From: Mycobacterium sp. shizuoka-1
GTDB lineage: Bacteria > Actinomycetota > Actinomycetes > Mycobacteriales > Mycobacteriaceae
Assembly: GCF_002723835.1 (NCBI RefSeq)
Contig: NZ_BEWG01000095.1
Coordinates: 27,256-91,255, forward strand
Length of the DNA: 64,000 bases
Direction of reading: 5' to 3'
Positions 15,096 to 25,290 of this stretch are shown in pieces (position 1 is the first letter of the stretch; each line of letters starts with the position of its first letter). The notes beneath the pieces were generated by a model, which did not search any database, was not told where the DNA came from, and saw only the letters and a list, made by a program, of their open reading frames with translations. The translations under genes were made by a program, and so were the position numbers.

Positions 15096-15620
15096 ATGCC
15101 GATGTACTCGTTCGAGGGCAGATCGCCCCGGGTGGATCCCACCGCGTTCGTCGCGCCGACCGCGGTGCTCATCGGAGACGTCACCGTGGAGGCCGGCGCC
15201 TCGGTGTGGTTCAACACCGTGCTGCGCGGGGACTACGCGCCGATCGTCATCCGGGAGGAGGCGAACGTGCAGGACGGCTCGGTGCTGCACGCCCCGCCCG
15301 GTATCCCGGTCGACGTCGGCCCCGGAGCCACCATCGCGCACATGTGCACGGTGCACGGGGCCCATGTCGGCGCCGAGGCGCTGATCGCCAACCACTGCAC
15401 GGTGCTCGACGGGGTGGTGATCGGTGCCCGCAGCATGATCGCCGCGCACTCGCTGGTGGTCGGCGGCACGCACATCCCGGCCGAGGTTCTCGTCACGGGT
15501 GCGCCCGCGAAGGTCAAGGGGCCGATCGCGGGAACCGGTGCCGAGGTCTGGGTGAACCTCAACCCGAAGGCCTACCAGGATCTGGCCCGGCGCTACCTGG
15601 CCGACTTCCACGAGATCTGA
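15096..15620 (+). CDS. Gamma-carbonic-anhydrase-like hexapeptide protein, Rv3525c-like
   Basis: A 174-residue left-handed beta-helix protein of hexapeptide repeats. The likely zinc ligands of the gamma-CA family are present: one His in VLHAPPG and two in IAHMCTVHGAHVG; the Arg of LRGD is also kept. Mycobacterial members in the steroid locus have been annotated variously, including as siderophore-binding, without firm proof. The gene diverges from kshA across a KstR operator and appears leaderless. Carbonic anhydrase activity is possible, but the family also contains acyl-CoA-linked and assembly proteins. Confidence 0.85.
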   Translation: MPMYSFEGRSPRVDPTAFVAPTAVLIGDVTVEAGASVWFNTVLRGDYAPIVIREEANVQDGSVLHAPPGIPVDVGPGATIAHMCTVHGAHVGAEALIANHCTVLDGVVIGARSMIAAHSLVVGGTHIPAEVLVTGAPAKVKGPIAGTGAEVWVNLNPKAYQDLARRYLADFHEI

Positions 15621-15723
15621 CCCCAGCGCGCACCGTCGTCGCCGAGTGCAATGCGTTTGGCCGCGCACCGCGCAGGGTATCTCCGCGCTACCTGACAAGG
15701 CGTCTTGCGTGAAAGGGATGATG

Positions 15724-15858
15724 ATGGCACTCGATATCTGCCCGGCGTGTGGCTATCCCACCATCGGCGCCACCATGTGTGCGGCCTGTTCGCTCGCGCC
15801 ATCGGCGCCCGCGCAGTGGCCCGCGGCCTATGCGCAGGCGCCCGCCCCGGCTGCCTAG
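15724..15858 (+). CDS. 44-residue zinc-ribbon miniprotein
   Basis: A short ORF whose first half is a compact zinc ribbon, C-x2-CGYPTIGATM-C-x2-C, followed by an Ala/Pro-rich tail with no second domain. A GAAAGGG site precedes three consecutive in-frame ATGs (15718, 15721, 15724); the third gives the best spacing. The four spaced cysteines are unlikely by chance in such a short ORF and argue for a real gene. It is convergent with the NTF2-like gene. Function is unknown; such ribbons usually mediate protein or nucleic-acid contacts. Confidence 0.55.
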   Translation: MALDICPACGYPTIGATMCAACSLAPSAPAQWPAAYAQAPAPAA

Positions 15859-15876
15859 CTCATTGCGAGTGAACGC

Positions 15877-16278
15877 CTAGATCTTCTGCGCGCTTGCGGT
15901 CGCCTTGTCGAGTTCCCAATACGCGCGCAGGGCGACGATCTTGCCGTCGTCGTCGACGCGATAGGTGAACACACCCTCGGCGATCACCCGGTAGCCGCTG
16001 GACTCGATCACGATGTGGCCGACGTTGGCCTCCTCGTTGCCGCACTGATATGTCTTCTCGAAGTTGAAGGTCAGCGCGCTCGGTGCGATCGCCATGTCGT
16101 AGAACTTCGCGATCGCGTCCTTGCCGCGGTGGCCTTTGCCTTCGGGATCGAAATGCGATGGGCCGATGGGGTCTTCGACGATCGCGTCGTCGGCGAACAC
16201 CGCCAGCCAGGCGTCCTTGTCGTGCGCCGTGGCCGCCTCGCGGGAGCGGCGGCCCGCCTCGTGGGCCGGTGTGCTCAT
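15877..16278 (-). CDS. NTF2/ketosteroid-isomerase-like (SnoaL-type) protein
   Basis: A 133-residue cone-fold protein. FADDAIVEDPIG and DDDGKIVALRAYW align by eye with ketosteroid isomerase from Pseudomonas, including the general-base Asp of the VEDP motif. The second catalytic Asp (Asp103 in P. putida) appears replaced by Phe in VFTYRV, so isomerase activity is uncertain and a binding or other role is possible. The ATG overlaps the stop of the upstream LLM oxidoreductase (ATGA), placing it last in the DUF35-ltp4-ltp3-LLM operon, which starts behind a KstR operator. Confidence 0.82.
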   Translation of the reverse strand: MSTPAHEAGRRSREAATAHDKDAWLAVFADDAIVEDPIGPSHFDPEGKGHRGKDAIAKFYDMAIAPSALTFNFEKTYQCGNEEANVGHIVIESSGYRVIAEGVFTYRVDDDGKIVALRAYWELDKATASAQKI

Positions 16279-17164
16279 GCTCGGTCCTGCCAGCCGGAAT
16301 GGATGTAGGTGTCGGCGAACCGCTTCATCGCGTCGATCTTCTTGCCGACCGGAGCGTCGAAGGGCAGACCTTCGAACACCCACGGGATGCCGATGTAGTC
16401 GGTGACCCCCGCCGCGAGCAGATCACGGTGACCGTCGACACCGAACTTGTCGATGCAGACGGCCTGATACTCGAACGGGTCGTCGGCGCGGCCGTTTTCG
16501 GCCAGCAGTTTCTTGAGCCTGCCGATCGTCTCGGCCAGCTGGTCACAGGTCATCATCGCGCTGGTCCAGCCGTCGCTGACGCGGGCGGCGCGCTTGAGTG
16601 CCACCTCGGTGTGGCCGCCGACGTAGAACGGGACCGGCTGCGACGGCGCCGGGCTCATCTGCAGCCGGTCGAAGTCGTAGAACTCGCCGTGAAACTCGAC
16701 CATGCCGCCGGCCAGCACCAGCTTGAGGACCTCGATCATCTCGTCGACGCGCTTACCGCGCTTCGCATAGGGGACCCCGCACCACTCGAATTCCTCGGGG
16801 GCCCAGCCGATCCCGACACCGAAGCCGAACCGGTTGTTGGTCAGGTTCGCCACCGACCCGACCTGGCGGGCCAGCAGCAGCGGGTTGCGCGAGCCGAGCT
16901 TCATCACGTTGGTGTAGAAGCGCAGCGTCGAGGTCACCGCACCCAGAGTGCCGGCCAGGATCAGCGGATCGACCCAGGGCGAGTTCTCGTCGAACATCCG
17001 CTTACCGTCGGCGGTGTAGGGATAGTCGACGGACTGCTTCTCGAAATAGAAGATCGAGTCTGGCAGCGCGATGTTGTCGAAGCCGAGTTCCTCAGCCGCC
17101 TTGGCGATTTCGATCAGCTGGTCCAGCGGGCTGAACGCGATGCTGACCGTGTACTGCATGCGGG

Positions 17165-17168
<4 letters not shown>
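16275..17168 (-). CDS. LLM-class, probably F420-dependent, oxidoreductase
   Basis: A 297-residue luciferase-like TIM-barrel protein, with GFGVGIGWAPEEF followed by GKRVDEMIEVLKLV, typical of the actinobacterial F420-dependent branch. The substrate is unknown; a steroid or steroid-CoA is plausible from context. The start chosen (17168) overlaps the ltp3 stop as ATGA; another in-frame ATG lies at 17159. It is distinct from the second LLM protein at 20490, which is the Rv3520c-like one, so the operon region carries two paralogous families side by side. Confidence 0.87.
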
Positions 17169-18352
<1,184 letters not shown>

Positions 18353-18354
18353 GA

Positions 18355-19416
18355 CTACTTCCCCTCCATGACCGCGACCAGATTCTGTTGCAGCGCAGGG
18401 CCGCTCGTGGCATGCGCCAGCACGCGGCCGGCCGAACCAGAGAAGATGTGCTGAGCGGCGAAACCGATCCGCTCGAGGCCGGCCGAGAACATCGGGTTGG
18501 CGGCCAGCGCGCCCCCCGAGGGGTTGATCTTCGTCGACGCCGGCAGTCCGATCGCCTCGGTGAGGATCAGCTGCTGATGGCTGAACGGGGCGTAGATCTC
18601 GGCCACCTCGATCGAGCCGGCGTCTCCGCCGGTCGCGGCCTGAGCCGACACCGCGGTGGACGGCGACGTGGTGAGGTCGCGGGCGCCCAGGATCGGGGTC
18701 TCGATGCGGTGCTCAAAACCGGTGATCCACGCCGGGTTTTCCCGCAGCTCGCGGGCCCGGTCACCGGCCGCGAGCACGATTGCCGACGCGCCGTCGGTGA
18801 TCGGGGAGATGTCGTGGCGGCGCAGCGGGTCGGCGAAGTACGGCCTGGCCAGCAGTTCGTCGATGCTCTTCGCCGGCTTCTCGGAGTCGGTGCGCTCGGC
18901 GACGGCGAAGGAGTCCAAGGCGACCTGTGCCATCTGCTCGGCCGTCCACTTGCCGGAGTCCAGGCCGAGGCGGGCCTGCAGGCCCGCCATCGACACCGAG
19001 TCCGGCCACAGCGGGGCGACCGTGTACGGATCGGTCTGCAGCGCCAGCACCCGGCGCAGTGTGCCCGCCGACGGCTTGCCGAAGCCGTACACCAGGGCGG
19101 TGTCGACCTGGCCGGTCAGGATCTTGATGTAGGCCTCATAGAGAGCCCACGCCGCGTCCATCTCGACGTGCGACTCGTTGATCGGCGGCACGGCACCGAT
19201 CGAGTCGATGGCCGAGATGAACGAAAAGGCGCGGCCGGCAAGGTAATCCGACGAGCCGGAGCACCAGAAGCCGATATCGGTCTGCTTGAGGCCGAGCTCT
19301 TCGTAGAGCTGATGGAAACACGGCATCAGCATCTCGACGCCGTTGGTGGTGCCGCTGGTGCGCCGGACATGCGGAGCATGCGCGAAGCCGACGACCGCTA
19401 CATCGCGAAATGTCAT
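18355..19416 (-). CDS. ltp4: SCP2-thiolase-fold lipid-transfer/aldolase protein Ltp4
   Basis: A 353-residue thiolase-fold protein shorter than Ltp3. The segment equivalent to the thiolase nucleophile reads ESHVEMDAAWA, again without Cys, and the C-terminal motif is NPSGGALAANPMFSAG followed by LAHATSG. Like Ltp3 it should be incapable of classical thiolysis and may act as, or pair in, an aldolase complex with the DUF35 protein encoded immediately upstream (13 bp). The ATG at 19416 is clear. The assignment to Rv3522/Ltp4 rests on order and length. Confidence 0.88.
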   Translation of the reverse strand: MTFRDVAVVGFAHAPHVRRTSGTTNGVEMLMPCFHQLYEELGLKQTDIGFWCSGSSDYLAGRAFSFISAIDSIGAVPPINESHVEMDAAWALYEAYIKILTGQVDTALVYGFGKPSAGTLRRVLALQTDPYTVAPLWPDSVSMAGLQARLGLDSGKWTAEQMAQVALDSFAVAERTDSEKPAKSIDELLARPYFADPLRRHDISPITDGASAIVLAAGDRARELRENPAWITGFEHRIETPILGARDLTTSPSTAVSAQAATGGDAGSIEVAEIYAPFSHQQLILTEAIGLPASTKINPSGGALAANPMFSAGLERIGFAAQHIFSGSAGRVLAHATSGPALQQNLVAVMEGK

Positions 19417-19429
19417 GTGGCGAATCCCT

Positions 19430-20422
19430 TTAGAGGTGGTGCTTGTAGGTGTCGTACTCGGCGTCGGGTTCGCCGGTCGGTTTGAAGTACTCGATGTTGT
19501 CGATCCCGAGGCCCCATTCCTCGCGGGGCTTCCACACCGCCTGGACCCGCATGCCCATCCGCACGTCGGCGATGTCGATCTCCTGAATCAGGTGCAGGAA
19601 CGGGATGTCGGCACCGTCGAGCAGCACGTATGCCGCGACGTACGGCGGCTTGATGCGCTGGCCCGCGAACGGGATGTTGATGATGGCGAACGTCGTCACC
19701 GTGCCCTTGTCCGGCAGCTCGACGAAGTTGTCCAGCTCCAGGCCGGTGGCCGGGTCGGCCTCCTTGGGCGGGAAGTACACCTTGCCGTCGGCGCCGGTGC
19801 GGGCGCCGAGCAGCTTGCCGTCTTCGAGCCCGCGCAGGAACGCACTCTCCGGAAGCGATGCGGTGTGCTGGATTTCGATGCTGCTCGGTGAGACCAGGAT
19901 GGTCACCGGCTCGCGGTCGTCGGGCTCGTCGGACACCGGCTCCGGCTCGTCACCGGGGAGGAAGTAGGCGATGTCGGTGATCGCCCCGACCGGCTCGTCG
20001 ACCCAGTGGGCATGGACCCGCGCACCGGTGCTGATCGCGTCCGATGACTCGACGGCCACCGCGTGCAGCAGTGCGGTGTCCGCGCCGTCGAGTTTGATCA
20101 GCGCCCAGGCGAACGGCTTGTCGAGCGGTTGTCCCTCGAGCGGCTCGGACTGCCAGGTCCACGACAGCACCGTGCCGACGCTGGCGACCGGGACGACCTC
20201 TGTCAGCGGCGCATAGGTCACCGGGTCATACTCAGCGGGCGGTACGAGCACTCGACCGTCCGAACCGCGGACGCCGAGGATGCGTCGCCCGCGCAGGGCG
20301 GTGAAGAACTGGCTGAGGAGTGGTCCGACTGAACGGGTGTAGTCGAATGACAGCTTCAGCGGTGCCGAAAGGGGCTTCTGATGCGTGTCGATCTGCACCG
20401 GGCTGCTTTGGCTGGTGGTCAC
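19430..20422 (-). CDS. Tandem DUF35 (OB-fold) protein, Rv3521-like
   Basis: A 330-residue protein built from two successive DUF35 units: ILGVRGSDGRVLVPPAEYDP leads the first, and LLGARTGADGKVYFPPKEADP the second, each followed by an OB-fold with a GTV motif. The zinc-knuckle cysteines usual in single DUF35 proteins are absent from both. DUF35 partners such as ChsH2 bind the CoA part of steroid-CoA substrates for Ltp aldolases. I start it at the GTG at 20422 (TTSQSSPVQ), nine bases from a KstR operator and without a ribosome site, so it may be leaderless. It heads the ltp4-ltp3-LLM-NTF2 operon. Confidence 0.87.
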   Translation of the reverse strand: MTTSQSSPVQIDTHQKPLSAPLKLSFDYTRSVGPLLSQFFTALRGRRILGVRGSDGRVLVPPAEYDPVTYAPLTEVVPVASVGTVLSWTWQSEPLEGQPLDKPFAWALIKLDGADTALLHAVAVESSDAISTGARVHAHWVDEPVGAITDIAYFLPGDEPEPVSDEPDDREPVTILVSPSSIEIQHTASLPESAFLRGLEDGKLLGARTGADGKVYFPPKEADPATGLELDNFVELPDKGTVTTFAIINIPFAGQRIKPPYVAAYVLLDGADIPFLHLIQEIDIADVRMGMRVQAVWKPREEWGLGIDNIEYFKPTGEPDAEYDTYKHHL

Positions 20423-20431
20423 AGCATCGAG

Positions 20432-20445
20432 TAGAACAGGTTCTA
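20432..20445. promoter_or_regulatory. KstR operator, DUF35-ltp operon / Rv3520c-like gene
   Basis: TAGAACAGGTTCTA fits TnnAACnnGTTnnA. It lies nine bases from the GTG at 20422 and 44 bp from the divergent ATG at 20490, so it can govern both. Confidence 0.85.
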
Positions 20446-20489
20446 AGAATCGTGGCAAGGACCGTGTCCCGGACAGAAAGGCGGCACCG

Positions 20490-21521
20490 ATGAAGCTAGG
20501 TCTGCAACTCGGATACTGGAGCGCACAACCCCCCACCAACCACGCGGAATTGGTGGCGACGGCCGAGGAGGCCGGCTTCGACACGGTGTTCACCGCCGAG
20601 GCGTGGGGTTCGGATGCGTTCACGCCGTTGGCCTGGTGGGGCCGCGAAACCACCCGGATGAGGCTGGGCACCTCGGTGGTCCAGCTCTCGGCGCGCACGC
20701 CCACGGCGTGCGCGATGGCGTCGCTGACGCTGGATCATCTGTCCGGCGGCCGGCACATCCTCGGTCTGGGTGTGTCGGGCCCGCAGGTGGTCGAGGGCTG
20801 GTACGGGGCTCGCTTCCCCAAGCCGCTGGCCCGCACCCGCGAGTACATCGACATCATCCGCCAGGTCTGGGCCCGCGAGGCCCCAGTGACCAGCGCAGGC
20901 CCGCACTACCCGCTGCCGCTGTCGGGGGAGGGCACCACCGGTCTGGGCAAGCCGCTCAAGCCGATCGTGCATCCGCTGCGCGCCGACATCCCGATCATGC
21001 TCGGTGCCGAGGGCCCCAAGAATGTCGCGCTGGCCGCCGAGATCTGCGACGGCTGGCTGCCGATCTTCTACTCCCCGCGGCTGGCGCCGATGTACAACGA
21101 GTGGCTCGACGAAGGGTTCGCCCGGCCCGGTGCCCGGCGCAGCCGCGAGGACTTCGAGATCTGCGCGACCGCCCAGGTGGTGGTCACCGATGACCGGGCC
21201 TCGATCATGGATCTGATCAAGCCGCACCTGGCGCTCTACATGGGCGGAATGGGCGCCGAGGACACCAACTTCCACGCCGACGTCTACCGGCGGATGGGCT
21301 ACGCCGACGTCGTCGACGAGGTCACCCGGCTGTTCCGCTCAGACCGCAAGGACGAAGCGGCCAAGGCGGTTCCCGACGAACTGGTCGACGACTCCGCGAT
21401 CGTCGGCGACATCGATTACGTCCGCAAGCAGATCGTCGCCTGGGAAGCCGCCGGCGTCACCATGATGGTGATCGGCGCCCGCACCCCCGAACAGATCCGC
21501 GAGGCCGCAGCCCTGTTGTAG
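20490..21521 (+). CDS. LLM-class F420-dependent oxidoreductase, Rv3520c-like
   Basis: A 343-residue luciferase-like protein beginning MKLGLQLGYWSAQPP, with GGRHILGLGVSGPQVVEGWYG and a C-terminal GVTMMVIGARTPEQIRE, as I recall for the Rv3520c family of predicted F420-dependent enzymes. AGAAAGG precedes the ATG. It diverges from the ltp operon across a KstR operator and its position before the Rv3519-like gene and cyp142 reproduces Mtb order. The substrate is unknown; a redox step on the steroid side chain or nucleus is likely by context. Confidence 0.9.
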   Translation: MKLGLQLGYWSAQPPTNHAELVATAEEAGFDTVFTAEAWGSDAFTPLAWWGRETTRMRLGTSVVQLSARTPTACAMASLTLDHLSGGRHILGLGVSGPQVVEGWYGARFPKPLARTREYIDIIRQVWAREAPVTSAGPHYPLPLSGEGTTGLGKPLKPIVHPLRADIPIMLGAEGPKNVALAAEICDGWLPIFYSPRLAPMYNEWLDEGFARPGARRSREDFEICATAQVVVTDDRASIMDLIKPHLALYMGGMGAEDTNFHADVYRRMGYADVVDEVTRLFRSDRKDEAAKAVPDELVDDSAIVGDIDYVRKQIVAWEAAGVTMMVIGARTPEQIREAAALL

Positions 21522-21576
21522 ACACTTCTTGCGAGTTGTCTAGCCAGGGCTCTAGATTGACCGGATGACGTTGCGC

Positions 21577-22296
21577 TTAGCGCAGGATGTGGGCGTCGCC
21601 GAACGTCATCTCGACATTGGCGACCGAGCCCGACACCATCGCGCGCTTGGGCAGACCGAGGGTGGCCAGTTCTTTGGCGTACGGGTGGTCGCCCAGGCGC
21701 AGGGTGGCGCCGCCCGGCCGGAAGCGCACCCCGCAGTTGCGCATCTCCCAGGGCACCTCGCGGGTGGTGCCGTCGGAGAACGTGTAGGTCTTGAGGACCT
21801 GGCTACGCGGCCGCAGCGACGGCAATGGCAGGCCGCGGCGGAATTCCATTCCGGCGATCAAGGATCCGCCCTCACTGACGTCGAAGGTGAACGGATTGGC
21901 GTCGCGCACGGTGAACTCGGCCATGATCTTGGGGAAGCCCCAGATGGTGCGCCCGGCCTCCAGGGTGAACGCCTGGTCCACCGGCAGGTGATGGATGAAC
22001 GCCGCCGCGTCGCCGAGAGCCCGCAGTCCGCGGGCATCCGAACCCGGCGGATTGACCATCACGCAGGTGCCGAATTCGTGGTACTTGCCCAGGTCGCCGT
22101 CGATGTAGCGGGCGAGCATCAGCGTCACCACCGCACGGCCCGGCCGGAACTGGCAGACCTGCAATCCGCTGTAGTCGATCAGGCGCTGCGCGGCGTCGGC
22201 CGGAACCGAAAACATCGCGGTGTGCACGTCGGCCTTGCGAATTCGCACCGGCATGGTGAGCACCGTGCCGGCGATGGTGTGCTGCGAATCAGACAT
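21577..22296 (-). CDS. Acetoacetate-decarboxylase-like protein, Rv3519-like
   Basis: A 239-residue protein of the acetoacetate decarboxylase superfamily. TIWGFPKIMAEF corresponds to the active-site strand; one Lys (Schiff-base candidate) is present where the clostridial enzyme has two adjacent lysines, so the lowered pKa mechanism may not apply and decarboxylase activity is uncertain. It stands between the convergent Rv3520c-like gene and divergent cyp142, as Rv3519 does in Mtb. No KstR site is visible upstream. Confidence 0.83.
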   Translation of the reverse strand: MSDSQHTIAGTVLTMPVRIRKADVHTAMFSVPADAAQRLIDYSGLQVCQFRPGRAVVTLMLARYIDGDLGKYHEFGTCVMVNPPGSDARGLRALGDAAAFIHHLPVDQAFTLEAGRTIWGFPKIMAEFTVRDANPFTFDVSEGGSLIAGMEFRRGLPLPSLRPRSQVLKTYTFSDGTTREVPWEMRNCGVRFRPGGATLRLGDHPYAKELATLGLPKRAMVSGSVANVEMTFGDAHILR

Positions 22297-22353
22297 GCGG
22301 CCACTGTAATCCGCTTTGACACCTTGCGGGGACCGAAGTATGGAGGGAAATAG

Positions 22354-23565
22354 ATGACAGGCACACTGGCCCCGGCCAAGCCGAATGTTGATCTGACTGA
22401 CGGCAATTTCTATGCCGATGGCGCCGCGCGCGACGCCTATCGCTGGATGCGGGCCAATGAGCCGGTGTTTCGCGATCGCAACGGATTGGCGGCCGCCACC
22501 ACCTATCAGGCGGTGATCGAGGCCGAACGTGACCCCGAGACGTTCTCCAACACCGGCGGCATCCGGCCCGACCAGCCCGGCATGCCCTACATGATCGATA
22601 TGGACGATCCCGGACATCTGTTGCGCCGCAAGCTCGTTAACGCGGGCTTCACCCGCAAGCGGGTGATGGACAAGGTCGCCGGCATCGACACCCTGTGCGA
22701 CACACTGATCGACGCGGTCTGCGAACGAGGCGAGTGCGACTTCGTCCGCGACATCGCCGCCCCGCTGCCGATGGCCGTCATCGGCGACATGCTCGGTGTG
22801 CTGCCCGAGGAGCGCTCGACGCTGTTGAAGTGGTCCGATGACTTGGTGTGCGGGCTGAACTCGGCCGCCGACGCCGAAACCCTGCAGGCTGTCATGGATG
22901 CCTTCGCCGGCTACTCCGCCTACGCCACCGAGACCATCGCCAAGCGCCGGGCCGAACCGACCGATGATCTGTTCTCGATCCTGGTGAACTCCGAGGTCGA
23001 GGGCCAGCGGATGGCGGACGACGAGATCATCTTCGAGACCCTGCTGATTCTCATCGGTGGGGACGAGACCACCCGGCACACCTTGTCGGGTGGCACCGAA
23101 CAGCTTGTGCGCCATCGGGATCAGTGGCAGCAGCTGGTTGCCGATCCGAACCTGATACCCGGCGCGATCGAGGAGATGCTGCGCTGGACCTCGCCGGTGA
23201 AGAACATGGCCCGCACCGCCATGCGCGACGTCGAGTTCCACGGCACCGAGCTGCGTGCGGGCGAGAAGATGCTGCTGATGTTCGAGGCGGCGAACTTCGA
23301 CGAGTCGGTGTTCGGTGATCCGGAGAACTTCCGCATCGACCGGAATCCGAACAGCCACCTGGCTTTCGGCTTCGGCACACATTTCTGTCTCGGTAACCAA
23401 CTGGCCCGTCTCGAGCTGACCACGATGGTCCGCAAGATTCTCGAGCGGCTGCCCGACCTGCGGCTGGCCGACGAGAACGCCCTGCCGCTGCGGCCGGCGA
23501 ACTTTGTCAGCGGTCTGGAGGCAATGCCGGTGGTGTTCACCCCGTCGGCGCCTGTGCTGGCCTAG
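22354..23565 (+). CDS. cyp142: Cytochrome P450 CYP142, steroid C26/C27 hydroxylase
   Basis: A 403-residue soluble bacterial P450. The oxygen-activation helix reads LILIGGDETTRHTLSGG, the ExxR motif is EEMLR, and the heme-binding loop is FGFGTHFCLGNQLARLE with the axial Cys. CYP142 oxidises the terminal methyl of cholesterol or cholestenone to start side-chain degradation, overlapping with CYP125. Identification rests on the sequence and on its place beside the Rv3519- and Rv3520c-like genes. GGAGGG precedes the ATG. FdxD, encoded at 34505, is a plausible electron donor. No perfect KstR motif was seen in front of it. Confidence 0.9.
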   Translation: MTGTLAPAKPNVDLTDGNFYADGAARDAYRWMRANEPVFRDRNGLAAATTYQAVIEAERDPETFSNTGGIRPDQPGMPYMIDMDDPGHLLRRKLVNAGFTRKRVMDKVAGIDTLCDTLIDAVCERGECDFVRDIAAPLPMAVIGDMLGVLPEERSTLLKWSDDLVCGLNSAADAETLQAVMDAFAGYSAYATETIAKRRAEPTDDLFSILVNSEVEGQRMADDEIIFETLLILIGGDETTRHTLSGGTEQLVRHRDQWQQLVADPNLIPGAIEEMLRWTSPVKNMARTAMRDVEFHGTELRAGEKMLLMFEAANFDESVFGDPENFRIDRNPNSHLAFGFGTHFCLGNQLARLELTTMVRKILERLPDLRLADENALPLRPANFVSGLEAMPVVFTPSAPVLA

Positions 23566-23686
23566 TTGGCCGCCGCCCACACGCTCCGTTGTTTGGGCGG
23601 CGCCACTTTCGGGAACCACGACCCCACTCCCCGGGCATCGCGGTGTGGCGTGCCCGGGGCAACACCGTCACGAGCTGTGGGGCGAC

Positions 23687-24424
23687 ATGAACGTCATCGA
23701 ATCCGACCGAGCCCGATACCTGCGCAGGCTGTTCTGCGCCGCAATGCTGAGCGTCACGTCCGTCGTGCTCGCTCCGGCGGGCATCCCGACCGCGGCAGCG
23801 CAACCGTGTCCCGATGTCGAGGTGGTGTTCGCGCGCGGGACGTTCGAGCCGCCGGGCGTCGGCGGCATCGGGCAGGCGTTCACCGACCAGCTGCGGGCCG
23901 AGCCCGAGCTCGGTGGCAAATCGGTCGACGTCTACCCGGTGAACTACCCGGCCTCGCTGAACTTCTCGACCGCGGCCGACGGGGTGATCGACGCCAGTAA
24001 CCGGGTCCGCGACATGGCGGGTCGCTGCCCGGACACCAAGATGGTGCTCGGCGGCTACTCCCAGGGTGCGGCGGTGGTCGGCTACGTCACCGCCGACAAG
24101 ATTCCGGACGGCTACGTCCCGCCGGACGGCATCACCGGGCCCATGCCGCCCGAGATCGCCAACCACGTCGCCGCCGTGGCGCTGTTCGGCAAACCGTCCA
24201 ACGGCTTCCTGAACAGCATAGACCGCACCGCTCCACCGATCACCGTCGGTGACCTGTACGCGGCCAAGACCATCGACCAGTGCGTGCCCGACGACCCGAT
24301 CTGTTCCACCACGGGCGGCGGCGACAACGGCGCCCACCAGGCGTACGCCGTCAACGGGATGACAGCCGAGGCCGCCGGGTTCGCCGCGCAGAAGGTCGCC
24401 GCGGCGCAGACGGCGGGCGGCTAG
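23687..24424 (+). CDS. Secreted cutinase-like esterase (Culp family)
   Basis: A 245-residue exported alpha/beta-hydrolase with a signal peptide ending near AAAQPC at about residue 40. The catalytic set is visible: Ser in GGYSQGAAV, Asp in the DQCVPDDPIC loop and His in NGAHQAYA; paired cysteines match cutinase disulfides. Mycobacterial Culps act on lipid esters rather than cutin. The ATG at 23687 is preceded by GGGGCG, a weak site. Its TAG stop shares bases CTAG (24421-24424) with the convergent echA19 stop. Confidence 0.9.
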   Translation: MNVIESDRARYLRRLFCAAMLSVTSVVLAPAGIPTAAAQPCPDVEVVFARGTFEPPGVGGIGQAFTDQLRAEPELGGKSVDVYPVNYPASLNFSTAADGVIDASNRVRDMAGRCPDTKMVLGGYSQGAAVVGYVTADKIPDGYVPPDGITGPMPPEIANHVAAVALFGKPSNGFLNSIDRTAPPITVGDLYAAKTIDQCVPDDPICSTTGGGDNGAHQAYAVNGMTAEAAGFAAQKVAAAQTAGG

Positions 24425-25221
24425 CGCATCTTCCAGACGGGGGCGCGCTTCTCCTTGAACGCCAGCGGGCCTTCCTTGGAGTCCTCGGAGAGAAACACCG
24501 GGATGCCGTTGGCGGTGTCGGGCTTGAACGCCTCGAGCTCGTGCATGCCCTCGGCCTCGCGAATGGTCTTGAGGATCGCCTGCACGGCGAGCGGGCCGTT
24601 GTTGTTGATGACCTCGGCGATCTCGAGGGCCTTCTGCAACGCGGTCCCGTCGGGAACCACATAGCCGATCAGCCCGTAGGACAGCGCCTCCGCGGCGGTG
24701 ATGTGGCGTCCGGTGAGCAGCAGGTCGCAGGCGATGGTGTACGGGATCTGGCGAGGCAGTCGCACCGCGGAGCCGCCCATCGGGTACAGGCTCCACTTGG
24801 CCTCGGAGATGCCGAACTTCGCGCTCTCACCGGCCACCCGGATATCGGTGCCCTGCAGGATCTCGGTACCGCCCGCGATGGCCGGGCCCTCGACGGCCGC
24901 GATCAGTGGCTTGGTGAGCCGACGGCCCTTCAGCAGGCCCTCGATCTTCGTCGGGTCGAACGCGCCGCTCTTGAACGAATCGCCGGGAGGCGCCTTGGTC
25001 GCGTTCTTCAGGTCCATGCCCGCGCAGAAGTATCCGCCGGCACCGGTCAGAATGCAGGTCCGGATCTCGGGGTCCTCGTCGACGCGGTTCCACGCGTCGA
25101 CCATGATCGAGAGCATCTCGGTAGACAGGGCGTTGCGCGCCTCGGGCCGGTTCAGCGTGACGATCAGCGTGTGTCCGCGCTGTTCAATGAGGGCGTCGGC
25201 TTGTTTTTCGGGCTCGCTCAC
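24421..25221 (-). CDS. echA19: Enoyl-CoA hydratase EchA19
   Basis: A 266-residue crotonase-fold hydratase with the CoA-pocket sequence FCAGMDLK and an active-site region AIAGGTEILQGTD followed by FGISEAKWSLYP, which carries the two catalytic Glu positions. EchA19 hydrates the C24 steroid enoyl-CoA in cholesterol side-chain beta-oxidation. It diverges from fadD19 across a KstR operator 45 bp upstream, the same pair as Rv3515c-Rv3516. The stop overlaps that of the cutinase gene on the other strand. Confidence 0.92.
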   Translation of the reverse strand: MSEPEKQADALIEQRGHTLIVTLNRPEARNALSTEMLSIMVDAWNRVDEDPEIRTCILTGAGGYFCAGMDLKNATKAPPGDSFKSGAFDPTKIEGLLKGRRLTKPLIAAVEGPAIAGGTEILQGTDIRVAGESAKFGISEAKWSLYPMGGSAVRLPRQIPYTIACDLLLTGRHITAAEALSYGLIGYVVPDGTALQKALEIAEVINNNGPLAVQAILKTIREAEGMHELEAFKPDTANGIPVFLSEDSKEGPLAFKEKRAPVWKMR

Positions 25222-25265
25222 GGGTATCTGCCTTCCAGCATCTTTGCCACAGACTTGTCAGGAAA

Positions 25266-25279
25266 TGTAACACGTTCTA
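25266..25279. promoter_or_regulatory. KstR operator, echA19 / fadD19
   Basis: TGTAACACGTTCTA fits TnnAACnnGTTnnA and is identical to the operator at 34386. It ends 11 bp before the fadD19 GTG. Confidence 0.87.
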
Positions 25280-25290
25280 ATTTGGGTGCC

